From Sinomicrobium kalidii (GTDB lineage Bacteria; Bacteroidota; Bacteroidia; Flavobacteriales; Flavobacteriaceae): DNA of 64,000 bases. The position numbers were made by a program, and so were the translations under genes. The stretch is taken from the NCBI RefSeq assembly GCF_021183825.1, contig NZ_CP089211.1, positions 2,046,001 to 2,110,000 of the forward strand, in the 5' to 3' direction. Under the pieces are notes generated by a model. That model was given only the letters and a program-made list of their open reading frames with translations. It was not told where the DNA came from and did not search any database. Below, in pieces: positions 51,729 to 60,923 of this stretch (its first letter is position 1; each line of letters starts with the position of its first letter).

Positions 51729-53270
51729 CTAATATCCCGGATTCTGTTCCAGGTTGGGGTTCACATCGATCTGTTCCTGCGGTATGGGCATCAGGTCCTT
51801 GCCTTCGGGGATATCGATCCCGAATTTATCCTGAATATAACCGGTGTGTTCCCCCGATCTCCGCAATACGAACCACAGGGAGAATTCACCTGCCAGTTCG
51901 TGGCGGTATTCGTTGAGTATATTGTCCATCATAGCACCGGCAGGTTCCGAAGTGAGGTTGGCGCGGTTTCTTACCTGCATCAGGTATTCCATCGCCCTCG
52001 CGTCATTTCCGGTACGGTGATAACATTCGGCCAGGCTTAAAAGTACCTGCCCGTACCGCAGGAAAATAAGGTTTTGTCCGCCGAAAATATTGGGCCCGGA
52101 CCAGCCGTCCACTTTCGGGTTCCGCCATAATTTCACCCCGTAATAGCCTTCCCTGTTCGGGGCCCCGTCGGTTCCCAGCCAGGGTTCTTCTTCGGTGCCC
52201 AGTGTGTTGATCCCCCCGAAGTTCTCCTGTACGTTGGGATAGTCGGAAATATTGATCTCGGGATCGGGGTGCTCGTCCCCCGGACCTATCACGGTAGCGT
52301 ATTTTCTTTCGTCACCTGCTTCGAACGAGTTATAAAGGGCCTCGGTAGGTACGGCATATCCCCCGCCGTTCCCTATTTCGTTAGGCATGGTAAACGACTG
52401 GATAAAGGTCACATTATCGTTCCTTCCCCAGCCCAGGTCACCGGATTCGTCATATAACTGGACTTCAAAAATAGATTCCTTCCCGTTCTGGTTGCTGTGC
52501 GCATGCACATTGAGAAAATCTTCTTCCAGGGTATAATGTCCTTCCAGGGCTTCATAGGCCGTTATGGCGTTCTCATATTCACCCAGCCACATATAGGCAT
52601 TGCCGAGATAGGCATATGCAGCCCCTTTGGTGATACGCCCCGTATCTTCGGCAGCGTATTCCCAGGGCAGGTCGGGAATGGCGCTTTCCATATCCGCCAC
52701 GATCTGCCTGAACACCTCTTCCTGGGTATTTCTGGGAGCCTTCGGGTCTTCTATTTGTTCGGCCGATTTCAATACGAGGGGTACCCCTCCGAAATCCGAA
52801 GCCAGCAACGTATAGAGCACCCCTCTTAAAGCCGTGGATTCGGCAATTAACCTGCGTCCGTAAGCTTCTTCTATTTTCCCGTCCCCGATCATCAGGTCGA
52901 TATTGTAAATGGCATTATTGACCCGGCCGATCCCCTTGTAATTCTGTGTCCACATGGCATTCAGCGCCCCGAAGGTAACCGGGATCTGGAAAGTCTGGAA
53001 AAAGGTATCCGCACCGATGTTCAGAAAATCCTGGGCCAGAAAATTGGCCGGGTAAAATATGGCCTTGGTCAGGTATTCCACCGGACCGCCCTGAAACGTA
53101 TCATAGACACTCGTCACTACGGCAGCGGCCGTTTCCGGATCGTCAAATACGATCTCACTGTTTATCCCGTCATATCTTTCATCCATAAGATGGTCGTCAG
53201 AACAGCCGCTCAAAGCAAATAACATTACGGCAGCCGTCATTTTCACTATATTGAGATTTTGTAGTTTCAT
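51729..53270 (-). CDS. SusD/RagB family outer-membrane glycan-binding lipoprotein
   Basis: A 513-residue SusD homologue. The lipoprotein signal is ALSGC with an acidic +2 region (SDDHLMDE), typical of surface-exposed Bacteroidota lipoproteins. TPR-like helices follow, and the C-terminal SusD part carries IFLRYGQVLLSLAECYHRTG and YLMQVRNRANL. SusD proteins cap the SusC channel and bind oligosaccharides. The gene starts four bases after the SusC stop, so the two are one unit. Within the locus it should bind mannan- or glucomannan-derived oligosaccharides. Confidence 0.95.
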   Translation of the reverse strand: MKLQNLNIVKMTAAVMLFALSGCSDDHLMDERYDGINSEIVFDDPETAAAVVTSVYDTFQGGPVEYLTKAIFYPANFLAQDFLNIGADTFFQTFQIPVTFGALNAMWTQNYKGIGRVNNAIYNIDLMIGDGKIEEAYGRRLIAESTALRGVLYTLLASDFGGVPLVLKSAEQIEDPKAPRNTQEEVFRQIVADMESAIPDLPWEYAAEDTGRITKGAAYAYLGNAYMWLGEYENAITAYEALEGHYTLEEDFLNVHAHSNQNGKESIFEVQLYDESGDLGWGRNDNVTFIQSFTMPNEIGNGGGYAVPTEALYNSFEAGDERKYATVIGPGDEHPDPEINISDYPNVQENFGGINTLGTEEEPWLGTDGAPNREGYYGVKLWRNPKVDGWSGPNIFGGQNLIFLRYGQVLLSLAECYHRTGNDARAMEYLMQVRNRANLTSEPAGAMMDNILNEYRHELAGEFSLWFVLRRSGEHTGYIQDKFGIDIPEGKDLMPIPQEQIDVNPNLEQNPGY

Positions 53271-53274
53271 CTGC

Positions 53275-56200
53275 TTAAAATTTTAGATTAACACCCACTG
53301 TAAACGTCCTTGCAGAAGGATAAGCCCCGAAATCCACACCCCTGGACTGTATGCCCCCGTTACCGTCTATATCGGCAACTTCACCGATCTCCGGGTCCAG
53401 TCCGCTGTACCCGGTAATGGTAAACAGGTTTTGTGCACTCAGGTATACCTTGGCGGTATTGAGCCCCAGGAAATCCAGTTTATCCATGGGAAAATTATAG
53501 GCCAGTTGAATATTCCGCAATCTCAGGTACGAACCGTCTTCCACAAAGTGATCGGAAACGCGGTTGTTCTTGTTCACGTCTTCCACCACCGCCCGTGCGT
53601 ATTTATCGGAAGGATTTTCGGGCGTCCACCGGTTTTCGTAGTATTTCCTGCTGACATTGGAATAGGCATTTTCCAGGCCGTATCCGCCGGCAGTTTCCAG
53701 TTCGACCCTTACGAAATTCAGGATATCGTTTCCGTACGAACCGTAGAAAGACAAGCCGAGCTCAAAGTTCTTATACGACCCGTTAAAATTCAGTCCCCCG
53801 TAAAAATCGGGAAAAGGGGAACCGATGACTTCCCGGTCTTCGGCAGTGATCTGGTTATCCCCGTTCAGGTCCCGGAACCTCCGGTCGCCCGGTGCTACGG
53901 GGCTTGTTCCCGTAGATTCCTGGTAAACGCCGTCGGGAGCCGCCTGGTTAAGTGCATCGATTTCTTCCTGTGACTGGAAAATACCGTCGGCGCGATAGCC
54001 GTAGAACGTACCTACGTTCCCGCCTACGTACGACCGTGTGAAACCAAGCCAGTTATCCACGAAATCGGGCACGAAATTAGTCGGGAAACGTATAAAGTCC
54101 TGACTATCGGTCAACGCTGTAATTTCATTCTGTATGGTAGTAAAGTTTACAGATACATCCCATTTAAAATCGCCTTCGCTTTTCCTGTACCCGAGCAACA
54201 GTTCCAGTCCGCGGTTCACTACATTCCCCGCATTTACCGCCCTGCTATCAAAACCGTTCTGGGAAGGTATGGTCTCGTTCAGCAGGAAGTCCTTGGCCGA
54301 TTTGTCGAAATAATCGGCCGTAAAATAGAGGCGCCTGTCGAGAAATTCCACATCCAGCCCGATGTTGGTCTGTACCTGTGATTCCCATACCAGGTTGGGA
54401 TTGGCCAGCGTTTCCGGGGCAAGACCGGCTACGGGTCCTCCCCCGAAAATATAGCCTGAATCGTCATTAGAACTGCCGCCGGTATATGTGGTCAGATACT
54501 GGAAGGGGGATATGCCCTGACTGTTCCCGGTCTCCCCCCAGCTCGCACGGAGTTTCAGCAGGTCAAAGCCGGAATTCTCCATAAAGCTTTCCCTGTCGAT
54601 ATTCCAGCCTACGGCAACAGACGGGAAAGTTCCGTAAAGATTGTCTTCGGCAAACTTGTCGCCCACACCGTCCCGCCTTACGGTCCCGGTAATACTGTAG
54701 CGCCCTTTATAAGAATAGTTCACACGTGCAAACGTACTGGCAAAGGTAGAAGTCCCCCAGGTACCGGACCTTTCGGTGACCTCATCGGCTGCTGCCAGGT
54801 CCCTGATGGAGTTGTTGAGGAAGCCTCTTGCCGCTACATATACGTTTTTGTATTTATTTCGCTGGGTAGAGGCCCCGAGCAGGACTTCCAGGTGATGGTC
54901 TTCGTTAAAATTCTTCTTGTATTCCAGCAGACCTTCTGCAATATATTCGTTAGCGGTATTTTGATCTATGGTATAAAGTGCGGTCGGATTATTGTCATTG
55001 CTTCCGCGATCGTATTTGGGCTGGAATGACCACCCTGCGTAGTTCTGTGTCCTGAAGCCGAACTTCCCGGTAGCCTTGAAACCGTCCAGGAACGAATAGT
55101 CCACGGCAAAATTTCCCATCAGGTTATTCAGGCCGTTGTCATTGTCGTTCTGTTTGGCAGCGGCCAATACATTATTGCTGGTAGACAACAGGGAACTATC
55201 GGTAAAGGCCCCGTAATTCCCGTTACCGTCAAACGGTACGTTGGTCCCCGTCCAGTCGGACAGGTAGGGGGCATTGGTGTACAGCTTGGTAAACCCGTAA
55301 TAGCCCTGAGACAGGTTCTGAAAAGTCTCGGAATAGGCGTATTTAAGGTCGCCCCGTACCGAAAGCTGATCGGATACCTTGTAATCTGCGTTTAATCCTA
55401 CGTTATACCTTTTGTTGGAAGAACTGATGATGACCCCTTTTTCGTCGATCATCCCCACACTGAGCGCGGCACGGGCTTTCTCCCCGCCGCCGCGTATGCT
55501 GACGTTATGCCCCTGCCTGAACCCGGTACGGAACGCGTAGTCCTGCCAGTTTACATCGGTGAGGTTTTGCGGGTCTCTCCATTCGTCCAGTATGCCTTTT
55601 CCCTGCGATTCTCCCATTTGAAGGGCAAAACCGGCAAAGGTCCGTGCGTCGAGCATTTCTATTTCTTTGGGTTTGGCCTGTGTCCCCACCCAGGAATCTA
55701 CGGAAATGCTTACCTTATCCTTTTCCCCGCGCTTCGTTTCGATAATCACCACCCCGGCATTGGCACGTACACCGTAGATCGCCGCGGCCGACGCATCTTT
55801 TAATACCGATATGGACTTGATATCGTTGACATTGAGAAAGGAAATGTCCTGCGTGGGAAAACCGTCCACTACGTATAGCGGCTGGTTATTACCGAAAGAC
55901 CCTACACCGCGGATATTTACGGAAACAGAAGAACCCGGGCTCCCGGAATTCTGTGTAATCTGCACCCCGGCGGTCTTTCCCTGCAGGGCCTGGTCTACAG
56001 AGGTGGCCGGGAACTTCTCGATATCTTCGCTCGATACCGATCCCACCGCTCCGGTGAGGTCCCGTTTGGTAGAGCTCCCGTAAGCAATGACCACCACTTC
56101 GTCCAGGTTACTCACGGCATCTTTGAGCGTCATGTCAATAGTGGTCTGTGAACCGACGGCCACCGTACGGGTTTCCATGCCGATATAGCTGAACACCAGG

Positions 56201-56409
56201 CGGTCTTCGGGGGAAACGTCCTCTATCGTATAATTACCGTCAAAATCGGTAACCACTCCCCTGGACGTATTTTCCACCACTACGTTCACCCCCGGAAGGG
56301 GGGTACCGTTCGTATCGCTGACCGTACCGGTAATGGTCCCGGTCTGCGCGTGAGCCAGATGAATGGCAAACATGAATACGAGATACAAAGCAAATTTTAG
56401 TTTTGTCAT
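53275..56409 (-). CDS. SusC/RagA family TonB-dependent outer-membrane transporter
   Basis: A 1044-residue SusC homologue. The signal peptide (FALYLVFMFAIHLAHA) leads into a carboxypeptidase-like beta-sandwich repeat (GTVSDTNGTPLPGVNVVVEN). The TonB-box-like stretch (LDEVVVIAYGS) and plug (GKTAGVQITQNSGSPGSS, SVSVNIRGVGS, LYVVDGFPTQDISFLNVNDI) come next, then a 22-strand barrel ending in ARTFTVGVNLKF. It imports oligosaccharides, using TonB energy, together with the SusD partner. A TAnnTTTG element (TACTTTTG on the minus strand, 56560-56567) lies about 150 bases upstream. A long repeat-rich spacer separates it from the GH26 gene. Confidence 0.96.
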   Translation of the reverse strand: MTKLKFALYLVFMFAIHLAHAQTGTITGTVSDTNGTPLPGVNVVVENTSRGVVTDFDGNYTIEDVSPEDRLVFSYIGMETRTVAVGSQTTIDMTLKDAVSNLDEVVVIAYGSSTKRDLTGAVGSVSSEDIEKFPATSVDQALQGKTAGVQITQNSGSPGSSVSVNIRGVGSFGNNQPLYVVDGFPTQDISFLNVNDIKSISVLKDASAAAIYGVRANAGVVIIETKRGEKDKVSISVDSWVGTQAKPKEIEMLDARTFAGFALQMGESQGKGILDEWRDPQNLTDVNWQDYAFRTGFRQGHNVSIRGGGEKARAALSVGMIDEKGVIISSSNKRYNVGLNADYKVSDQLSVRGDLKYAYSETFQNLSQGYYGFTKLYTNAPYLSDWTGTNVPFDGNGNYGAFTDSSLLSTSNNVLAAAKQNDNDNGLNNLMGNFAVDYSFLDGFKATGKFGFRTQNYAGWSFQPKYDRGSNDNNPTALYTIDQNTANEYIAEGLLEYKKNFNEDHHLEVLLGASTQRNKYKNVYVAARGFLNNSIRDLAAADEVTERSGTWGTSTFASTFARVNYSYKGRYSITGTVRRDGVGDKFAEDNLYGTFPSVAVGWNIDRESFMENSGFDLLKLRASWGETGNSQGISPFQYLTTYTGGSSNDDSGYIFGGGPVAGLAPETLANPNLVWESQVQTNIGLDVEFLDRRLYFTADYFDKSAKDFLLNETIPSQNGFDSRAVNAGNVVNRGLELLLGYRKSEGDFKWDVSVNFTTIQNEITALTDSQDFIRFPTNFVPDFVDNWLGFTRSYVGGNVGTFYGYRADGIFQSQEEIDALNQAAPDGVYQESTGTSPVAPGDRRFRDLNGDNQITAEDREVIGSPFPDFYGGLNFNGSYKNFELGLSFYGSYGNDILNFVRVELETAGGYGLENAYSNVSRKYYENRWTPENPSDKYARAVVEDVNKNNRVSDHFVEDGSYLRLRNIQLAYNFPMDKLDFLGLNTAKVYLSAQNLFTITGYSGLDPEIGEVADIDGNGGIQSRGVDFGAYPSARTFTVGVNLKF

Positions 56410-56559
56410 ATTTGTTGCGTGTTGGTTAAACAGTGCGTGTTGGTTAAACAGATTGATTAATAAAAAGCATGCCCTGCCCCGAATACATTAAGCATTTGGG
56501 AATCAACAAAAAGCAGGTTTTGTCTTTATGGGTTTTCGCTCCGGAAAATTCGGATGAGT

Positions 56560-56567
56560 CAAAAGTA
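56560..56567 (-). promoter_or_regulatory. TAnnTTTG promoter element of the SusC/SusD operon
   Basis: TACTTTTG on the minus strand, an exact -7 consensus match, about 150 bases before the SusC start; this leaves a long 5' leader, usual for susC-type genes. Confidence 0.5.
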
Positions 56568-56714
56568 AATAATAGCGAAAGAGGGATTTAATACTATTTT
56601 GTCAAAATATTGTATAATTTTTTTTCTTAATGTTAATTATCGGGGCTTCATATTTCAGCATAGCCAATATGAGGTGTCTTTAACATTTGGTTGGGGAGTC
56701 CCGGAGTTTAGGAG

Positions 56715-56864
56715 GACGTAAATAATGGATAAAAAAACTCCCCTTTTCATCCCGATTGTCCCGATATCCATCGGGATCAAGGGAGGAGCCTTTTAAAAAT
56801 TTCAAACAAGGGTTGTAATTTTGAAATGCTTTTCATCCAGAAAGCTTGAACATTATTCACGTTA
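56715..56864. repeat. TIR element copy (150 bp)
   Basis: The left end GACGTAAATAATGGATAAAA starts at 56715 and the right end CTTGAACATTATTCACGTTA is at 56845-56864. The interior contains the palindrome TCCCGATATCCATCGGGA (56759-56776) and CAAGGGTTGTAATTTTGAAA. Confidence 0.65.
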
Positions 56865-56929
56865 AGAGTTCCGGAGGGTATGTTTCTCAACGCTTAAAAC
56901 CATAACGGGTAAGTGTTTTTATGGTCCCG

Positions 56930-57300
56930 GTGGCTCGGGATGGGGGATGGCAATCTTATCAGGCTGGTGGCATACCACTAATGCCATGCGCATAACCTGC
57001 CGGGAGACTGCAGCGCTTCACTACAATGACGGGTTAGAGGAGTTCCCTACACATCGCAGAGAAGCGTCTCCCGATAACCATCGGGAGCGAGGAATCCTTC
57101 GGTAAACTCAAGAACCACCGACCTAAGGGAGGTAAAGCCTGCCCTGAGCGGAGCCGAAGGGTGGCAATCTCATTGAGGCAAACAGCATATCCCAATGGTA
57201 TGCTCATAACCCGCCAGGAGACCGCCACGCTACGCTCGCGGTGACGATCACCTTAACGTCATTGCTAATTTATGCGGTCGCCAAAATGTTAACTCTCGCA
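56930..57300. repeat. Degenerate intergenic repeat with two related units
   Basis: Two diverged units of about 85 bases begin TGGCAATCTTATCAGG (about 56947) and TGGCAATCTCATTGAGG (about 57162). Each contains GCATAACCTGCCGGGAGAC-like text. The palindrome TCCCGATAACCATCGGGA is at 57069-57086, and CTGCCCTGAGCGGAGCCGAA is near 57141. No gene is seen in 56410-57310. Confidence 0.5.
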
Positions 57301-57310
57301 GTGACGCTAT

Positions 57311-58294
57311 TTAATATGTTACTTCTTCGCGGGTAATGCTTTGCGGAAGATCGTAAATGCTTTTTACCCGTTCTTCCGTATTGGCGGTGTGCAGCCAGTC
57401 GGACCATACCATAAACCACGACCATTCCGGCTGTTTTTCCAGGATCTCCGGTTTGGGTAACTGCCCTACTTCGCCTAAAGCTATCGGTTTTCCGGCGGCG
57501 AGTTCCAGCAGGCTTTCATAGTCCTTCTGTTCATAATCGTAGTGATATACATCGGTGGCAAGAATATCCACATAATCGGGTCCGGGATAAAAGTCCCGGT
57601 AAGCAAAGGCTTCGTCGTAAGGAATATCCCTCGGCCCGTTGGCATTCCAGACCCAGATCAGGTTGTTCAGTTTATGATGATCGGTCAATCGCCGGTAAAG
57701 CATTTTCCAGAGTTTAACAAAACCGTCTTCCCCGGGCCTGTTGCCCCACCAGAACCACACGCCGTTCATTTCGTGATAGGGCCGCCACAACACGGGAATA
57801 TGCCGTTCCTGTAATTTTTTAAGGGTCTTTGCAATAGTATCTACCTGTGCCTGCCAGCGTCGGTGCACTTCGGAACCGGGCGTGAACAGTTGTTGCCAGT
57901 CGTTTTCGCTCACGGGTTCCTGTACGCTCTCCGACCAACTGTAAGGCACATTGTCTACGGGCCGTCCCACATGCCACATCAGGGTGACGATCGCTCCCTT
58001 TTCATGCATTTTCACGGCTTCCCTTACCACACGTTCTCCGGGATTTCCCCTGTTATTCCAATAGAGGTCCGTACCCCATACCGCGGGATATTTACCGGTG
58101 ATCTTTTGTGCGTCGTCATAAAACTCAGCCGGGTTTTCGTTATAGCTGTGTTGCCCCGTCAGGATCTTATCGCCGAGGGAATATATATAGTTCAACAGGT
58201 GTCGCGCTTCTTTGGTAGCCTTTTTGTTCACCGGTTGCTGTGCACAGACCGGGAATGCGATAAAAAGGATCAGGATAACAATGCGGTTCTTCAT
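57311..58294 (-). CDS. GH26 endo-beta-mannanase
   Basis: A 327-residue secreted glycoside hydrolase family 26 enzyme, cleaving internal beta-1,4-mannosidic bonds of mannan or glucomannan. The start is at 58294 (MKNRIVILILFIAFPVCAQ, signal peptide); the open frame continues far upstream inside the GH9 gene and is not used. The acid/base Glu is in RPYHEMNGVWFWWG near residue 174 and the nucleophile Glu in ALGEVGQL near 275, with MWHVGRPVD and VWNANGPRD around the active site. The GH9 gene ends eight bases before it, so the two are co-transcribed. Confidence 0.93.
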   Translation of the reverse strand: MKNRIVILILFIAFPVCAQQPVNKKATKEARHLLNYIYSLGDKILTGQHSYNENPAEFYDDAQKITGKYPAVWGTDLYWNNRGNPGERVVREAVKMHEKGAIVTLMWHVGRPVDNVPYSWSESVQEPVSENDWQQLFTPGSEVHRRWQAQVDTIAKTLKKLQERHIPVLWRPYHEMNGVWFWWGNRPGEDGFVKLWKMLYRRLTDHHKLNNLIWVWNANGPRDIPYDEAFAYRDFYPGPDYVDILATDVYHYDYEQKDYESLLELAAGKPIALGEVGQLPKPEILEKQPEWSWFMVWSDWLHTANTEERVKSIYDLPQSITREEVTY

Positions 58295-58302
58295 GATAAG
58301 AT

Positions 58303-60783
58303 CTATTTTTCGGTATTGAGCAAATGATCGGCGGCGATCACGAGGAAAAGGTAATCGGTAGTCCCGCCGCCCAGTACGTACTCGGTCTGCTGCCAGAGGT
58401 AGGGCCATTCCAGCAGTTCGGGAAAATCGGGCCGGATAAGGGCCGTACCGGAACCTATGCCCCCGGGGATATAGGAGGCATCCCCGCGGTTGATCCCATA
58501 GGCCTGGGTGAGCGAGCGGGAGCCCACGCCGGAGGCAAAGGAAGAAGTGTTCACACCGGGATGTGCCCCCAGTACAAAGTTCAGCGCATTGAGCATGTAT
58601 GTTTCCGGAAATATATCCGGAAAACCGGTATGGAAAAAATACTGTTTCATCCCGAAATTCTGAATGCCCCACCCGGCACCCCAGATATCGGGCTCGTAGG
58701 GCATGCCATAAGGTGTTTTCTGTCCCAGTTGTCTGACCTCCTTGTAATAGTCCGCTACGGCATCGTTTATTGCTTTTTTAAACTTTTGATCTTTGATCTC
58801 CGGGAGGACCATCCCTACAAGCCATCCCGTATCGGCGATATCCCCGCTTATCGCATCCCGGTTTGCGGTAAGGAAACGGGCGTATTTTTCTTTCCCGGTG
58901 GTTTTCAGCAATTCCACGGCAAGTTCCACTTTTTGTAAGGGGTTATCGGGAGTGGTGATCTCCCATATTTTTTCGGCAATTTCAATACAATCACCGGCAA
59001 GTTTATCATTATACCCGGGCATAACCCTTGCCGCCGTAGCCAGCGCAGCCGCGGTACTCAATTCGCGGGACGGATTGTTTTCGGTAAAGACCCAGCGGTC
59101 GTCCGGGGCTCCGGGCTGCCCGACCGGAACGGTTTTATCTTTCCCGGTAAAAGGTACATTGTCACTGTGGTTCAACGGATCGCCCAGTAAAACATATTGC
59201 CTTTTTTCGGGAACGATGATCCCCCGGTAAAAGCGCCCCAGCGATTTATACCCTCCGACAACGGACAACAGGCCGTGTTCTATTTGCTGCAGCATATCGG
59301 CCTTCCCGTCCGGTTGCAGCATTTCCACTGTTTTTGTCCGCTGGTCTATCGAGGTGTTGTCATAATCCGTTCCGAAAAGTTCGTAAATCCGCGAGAGCCC
59401 CTGTACCGTAGCGGCCTGCGATTCCACCCGGAGGTCGTAATCGCCCGCGTCGTGCCATCCGCCGGCATTCAGCCCGGGAACGGGTTCGCCCGGCTTAAAG
59501 GAAGTCAGGGTCTCCGGACCCTGGATATAGCCGTCAAAATGATTGTGGTTTACGGGAGCCATACGGGCATCGTCCAGGTGACAACGGCCGTGCCATACCT
59601 TGTAACGGTCGTTGATCCGCATATGGCACATTTGCACCGGGAGAAAATATTCCAATGTGGGTTGCCACACCTCCCTTTGATAAACTTCCCTGCTGATCTT
59701 GAAAGGCCGGGTCGTATACGCCCCGTATTTTACCATATACATGCCGGGAGTAGTGACCTCCGTAAAATCAAAACGACGGTAACGGAAACGCAAAAACCTT
59801 CCCCAGTCCTCCGGTTCATCTGACAGGACTTCCGTTACACCGCCATCCGGTTCAATACGCAAAAGGCTTGCTTTTCCGCGTGCCCGGTCGTGTTTGTCCT
59901 TTTCTATAACCGCCACCTTGGCCTGTGCCGGGTGGTAGCCTACCTGCGACACCTGTACCACGGGATCATAGGTATAGTTTTCCACGGCATGAGGGGTTAC
60001 GAGCCATTCTATGGCATTTTTTGTTGCCCCGGCAGGTACCAGGGAGCGCACCACAAACCAGCCGTTGCTGTGCCTGGCCCTGCCGTCCAGCAATAACAGT
60101 TTATTGTCCTTCAGGTTGGTAATCGTAAGCCTTTGTTCCGGTACTTCGGGACATACTGTCAGGCTACGGCCTTCCGCGAGGGGTTTCATCCTGTACTCCC
60201 CCTCTTTGTTATAGTATCCCGGGCCGTTGGCCTGCCGGTTAAAAATCCCGAAATTATCGTCCATATAATACGATTTTCCGAAAAGAATACCCGGGAAAAG
60301 CTCTATGTTCATCCCCACTTTGCCTACCCATTCTTCCGGTAAGGGCTTATCGAGGTCCACAATGATCCTAAAGGATTTTCCCTGTGGTTTTACCTTCAGG
60401 GTATATGACATTTCGAGGTCGGGATAACTAATGGGGTTAAAACCCTTGCGGTCCTTGGCGGGATCGGGATATTGCATGCGAACACTTATAACGGAGTCTT
60501 TACGATTGATCTGTCGTTTCCCTACTTTGGGTACGGGCTGCCATTGCCCGGGAACGGGTTCCAGTCGCAGGTCGCCGTTGGTAGCTACCCGTATATCGTT
60601 CTGAATGATCCCCACGCCCCCCTGGTGGCTTTCCGGGTAAAAATCGTGGGCCAGCATTACGTTGGCACCTCTTCTTTCCAGGTACTCAAGGTCATTGATA
60701 CGGAAAACGGTGTCTGTTGCCTGGCCGTAGACCCCGGTACCGAATGTAATTATGGCAATAAGAATACTACTGTAAAACTTCAT
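58303..60783 (-). CDS. GH9 endoglucanase-type glycoside hydrolase
   Basis: An 826-residue secreted enzyme. The signal peptide (SILIAIITFGTGVYG) is followed by a long N-terminal beta-rich region (about 25-275) not assigned, an Ig-like cellulase-N domain (about 278-370, QVSQVGYHPAQAKVAVIEKD), and a GH9 catalytic domain (about 380-826). Motifs are GGWHDAGDYDLRVESQA near 440 (base and nucleophile-water aspartates) and the terminal QQTEYVLGGG (acid Glu near 799). GH9 enzymes cleave beta-1,4-glucan or glucomannan. Its position beside the GH26 and CE2 genes points to glucomannan. Confidence 0.9.
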   Translation of the reverse strand: MKFYSSILIAIITFGTGVYGQATDTVFRINDLEYLERRGANVMLAHDFYPESHQGGVGIIQNDIRVATNGDLRLEPVPGQWQPVPKVGKRQINRKDSVISVRMQYPDPAKDRKGFNPISYPDLEMSYTLKVKPQGKSFRIIVDLDKPLPEEWVGKVGMNIELFPGILFGKSYYMDDNFGIFNRQANGPGYYNKEGEYRMKPLAEGRSLTVCPEVPEQRLTITNLKDNKLLLLDGRARHSNGWFVVRSLVPAGATKNAIEWLVTPHAVENYTYDPVVQVSQVGYHPAQAKVAVIEKDKHDRARGKASLLRIEPDGGVTEVLSDEPEDWGRFLRFRYRRFDFTEVTTPGMYMVKYGAYTTRPFKISREVYQREVWQPTLEYFLPVQMCHMRINDRYKVWHGRCHLDDARMAPVNHNHFDGYIQGPETLTSFKPGEPVPGLNAGGWHDAGDYDLRVESQAATVQGLSRIYELFGTDYDNTSIDQRTKTVEMLQPDGKADMLQQIEHGLLSVVGGYKSLGRFYRGIIVPEKRQYVLLGDPLNHSDNVPFTGKDKTVPVGQPGAPDDRWVFTENNPSRELSTAAALATAARVMPGYNDKLAGDCIEIAEKIWEITTPDNPLQKVELAVELLKTTGKEKYARFLTANRDAISGDIADTGWLVGMVLPEIKDQKFKKAINDAVADYYKEVRQLGQKTPYGMPYEPDIWGAGWGIQNFGMKQYFFHTGFPDIFPETYMLNALNFVLGAHPGVNTSSFASGVGSRSLTQAYGINRGDASYIPGGIGSGTALIRPDFPELLEWPYLWQQTEYVLGGGTTDYLFLVIAADHLLNTEK

Positions 60784-60923
60784 GGGTACAATAATTTAGT
60801 GTAAAACTAAAACAAACCGTTCCGGCTATATCAATACTATTTTAACAAAATAAGATAGTATTTTTTCAGCATTGCGCATAATCGGAACGGGGTTTTTATA
60901 TTTATCTCACAAAACTGACCATA

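Noticed and set aside
57034..57228. Small open frame in the SusC-GH26 spacer
   Set aside because: It is repeat text containing GCCCTGAGCGGAGCCGAAGG; no homology pattern.
58295..58672. N-terminal extension of the GH26 reading frame
   Set aside because: It runs inside the GH9 gene in another frame; the signal peptide at 58294 gives the true start.
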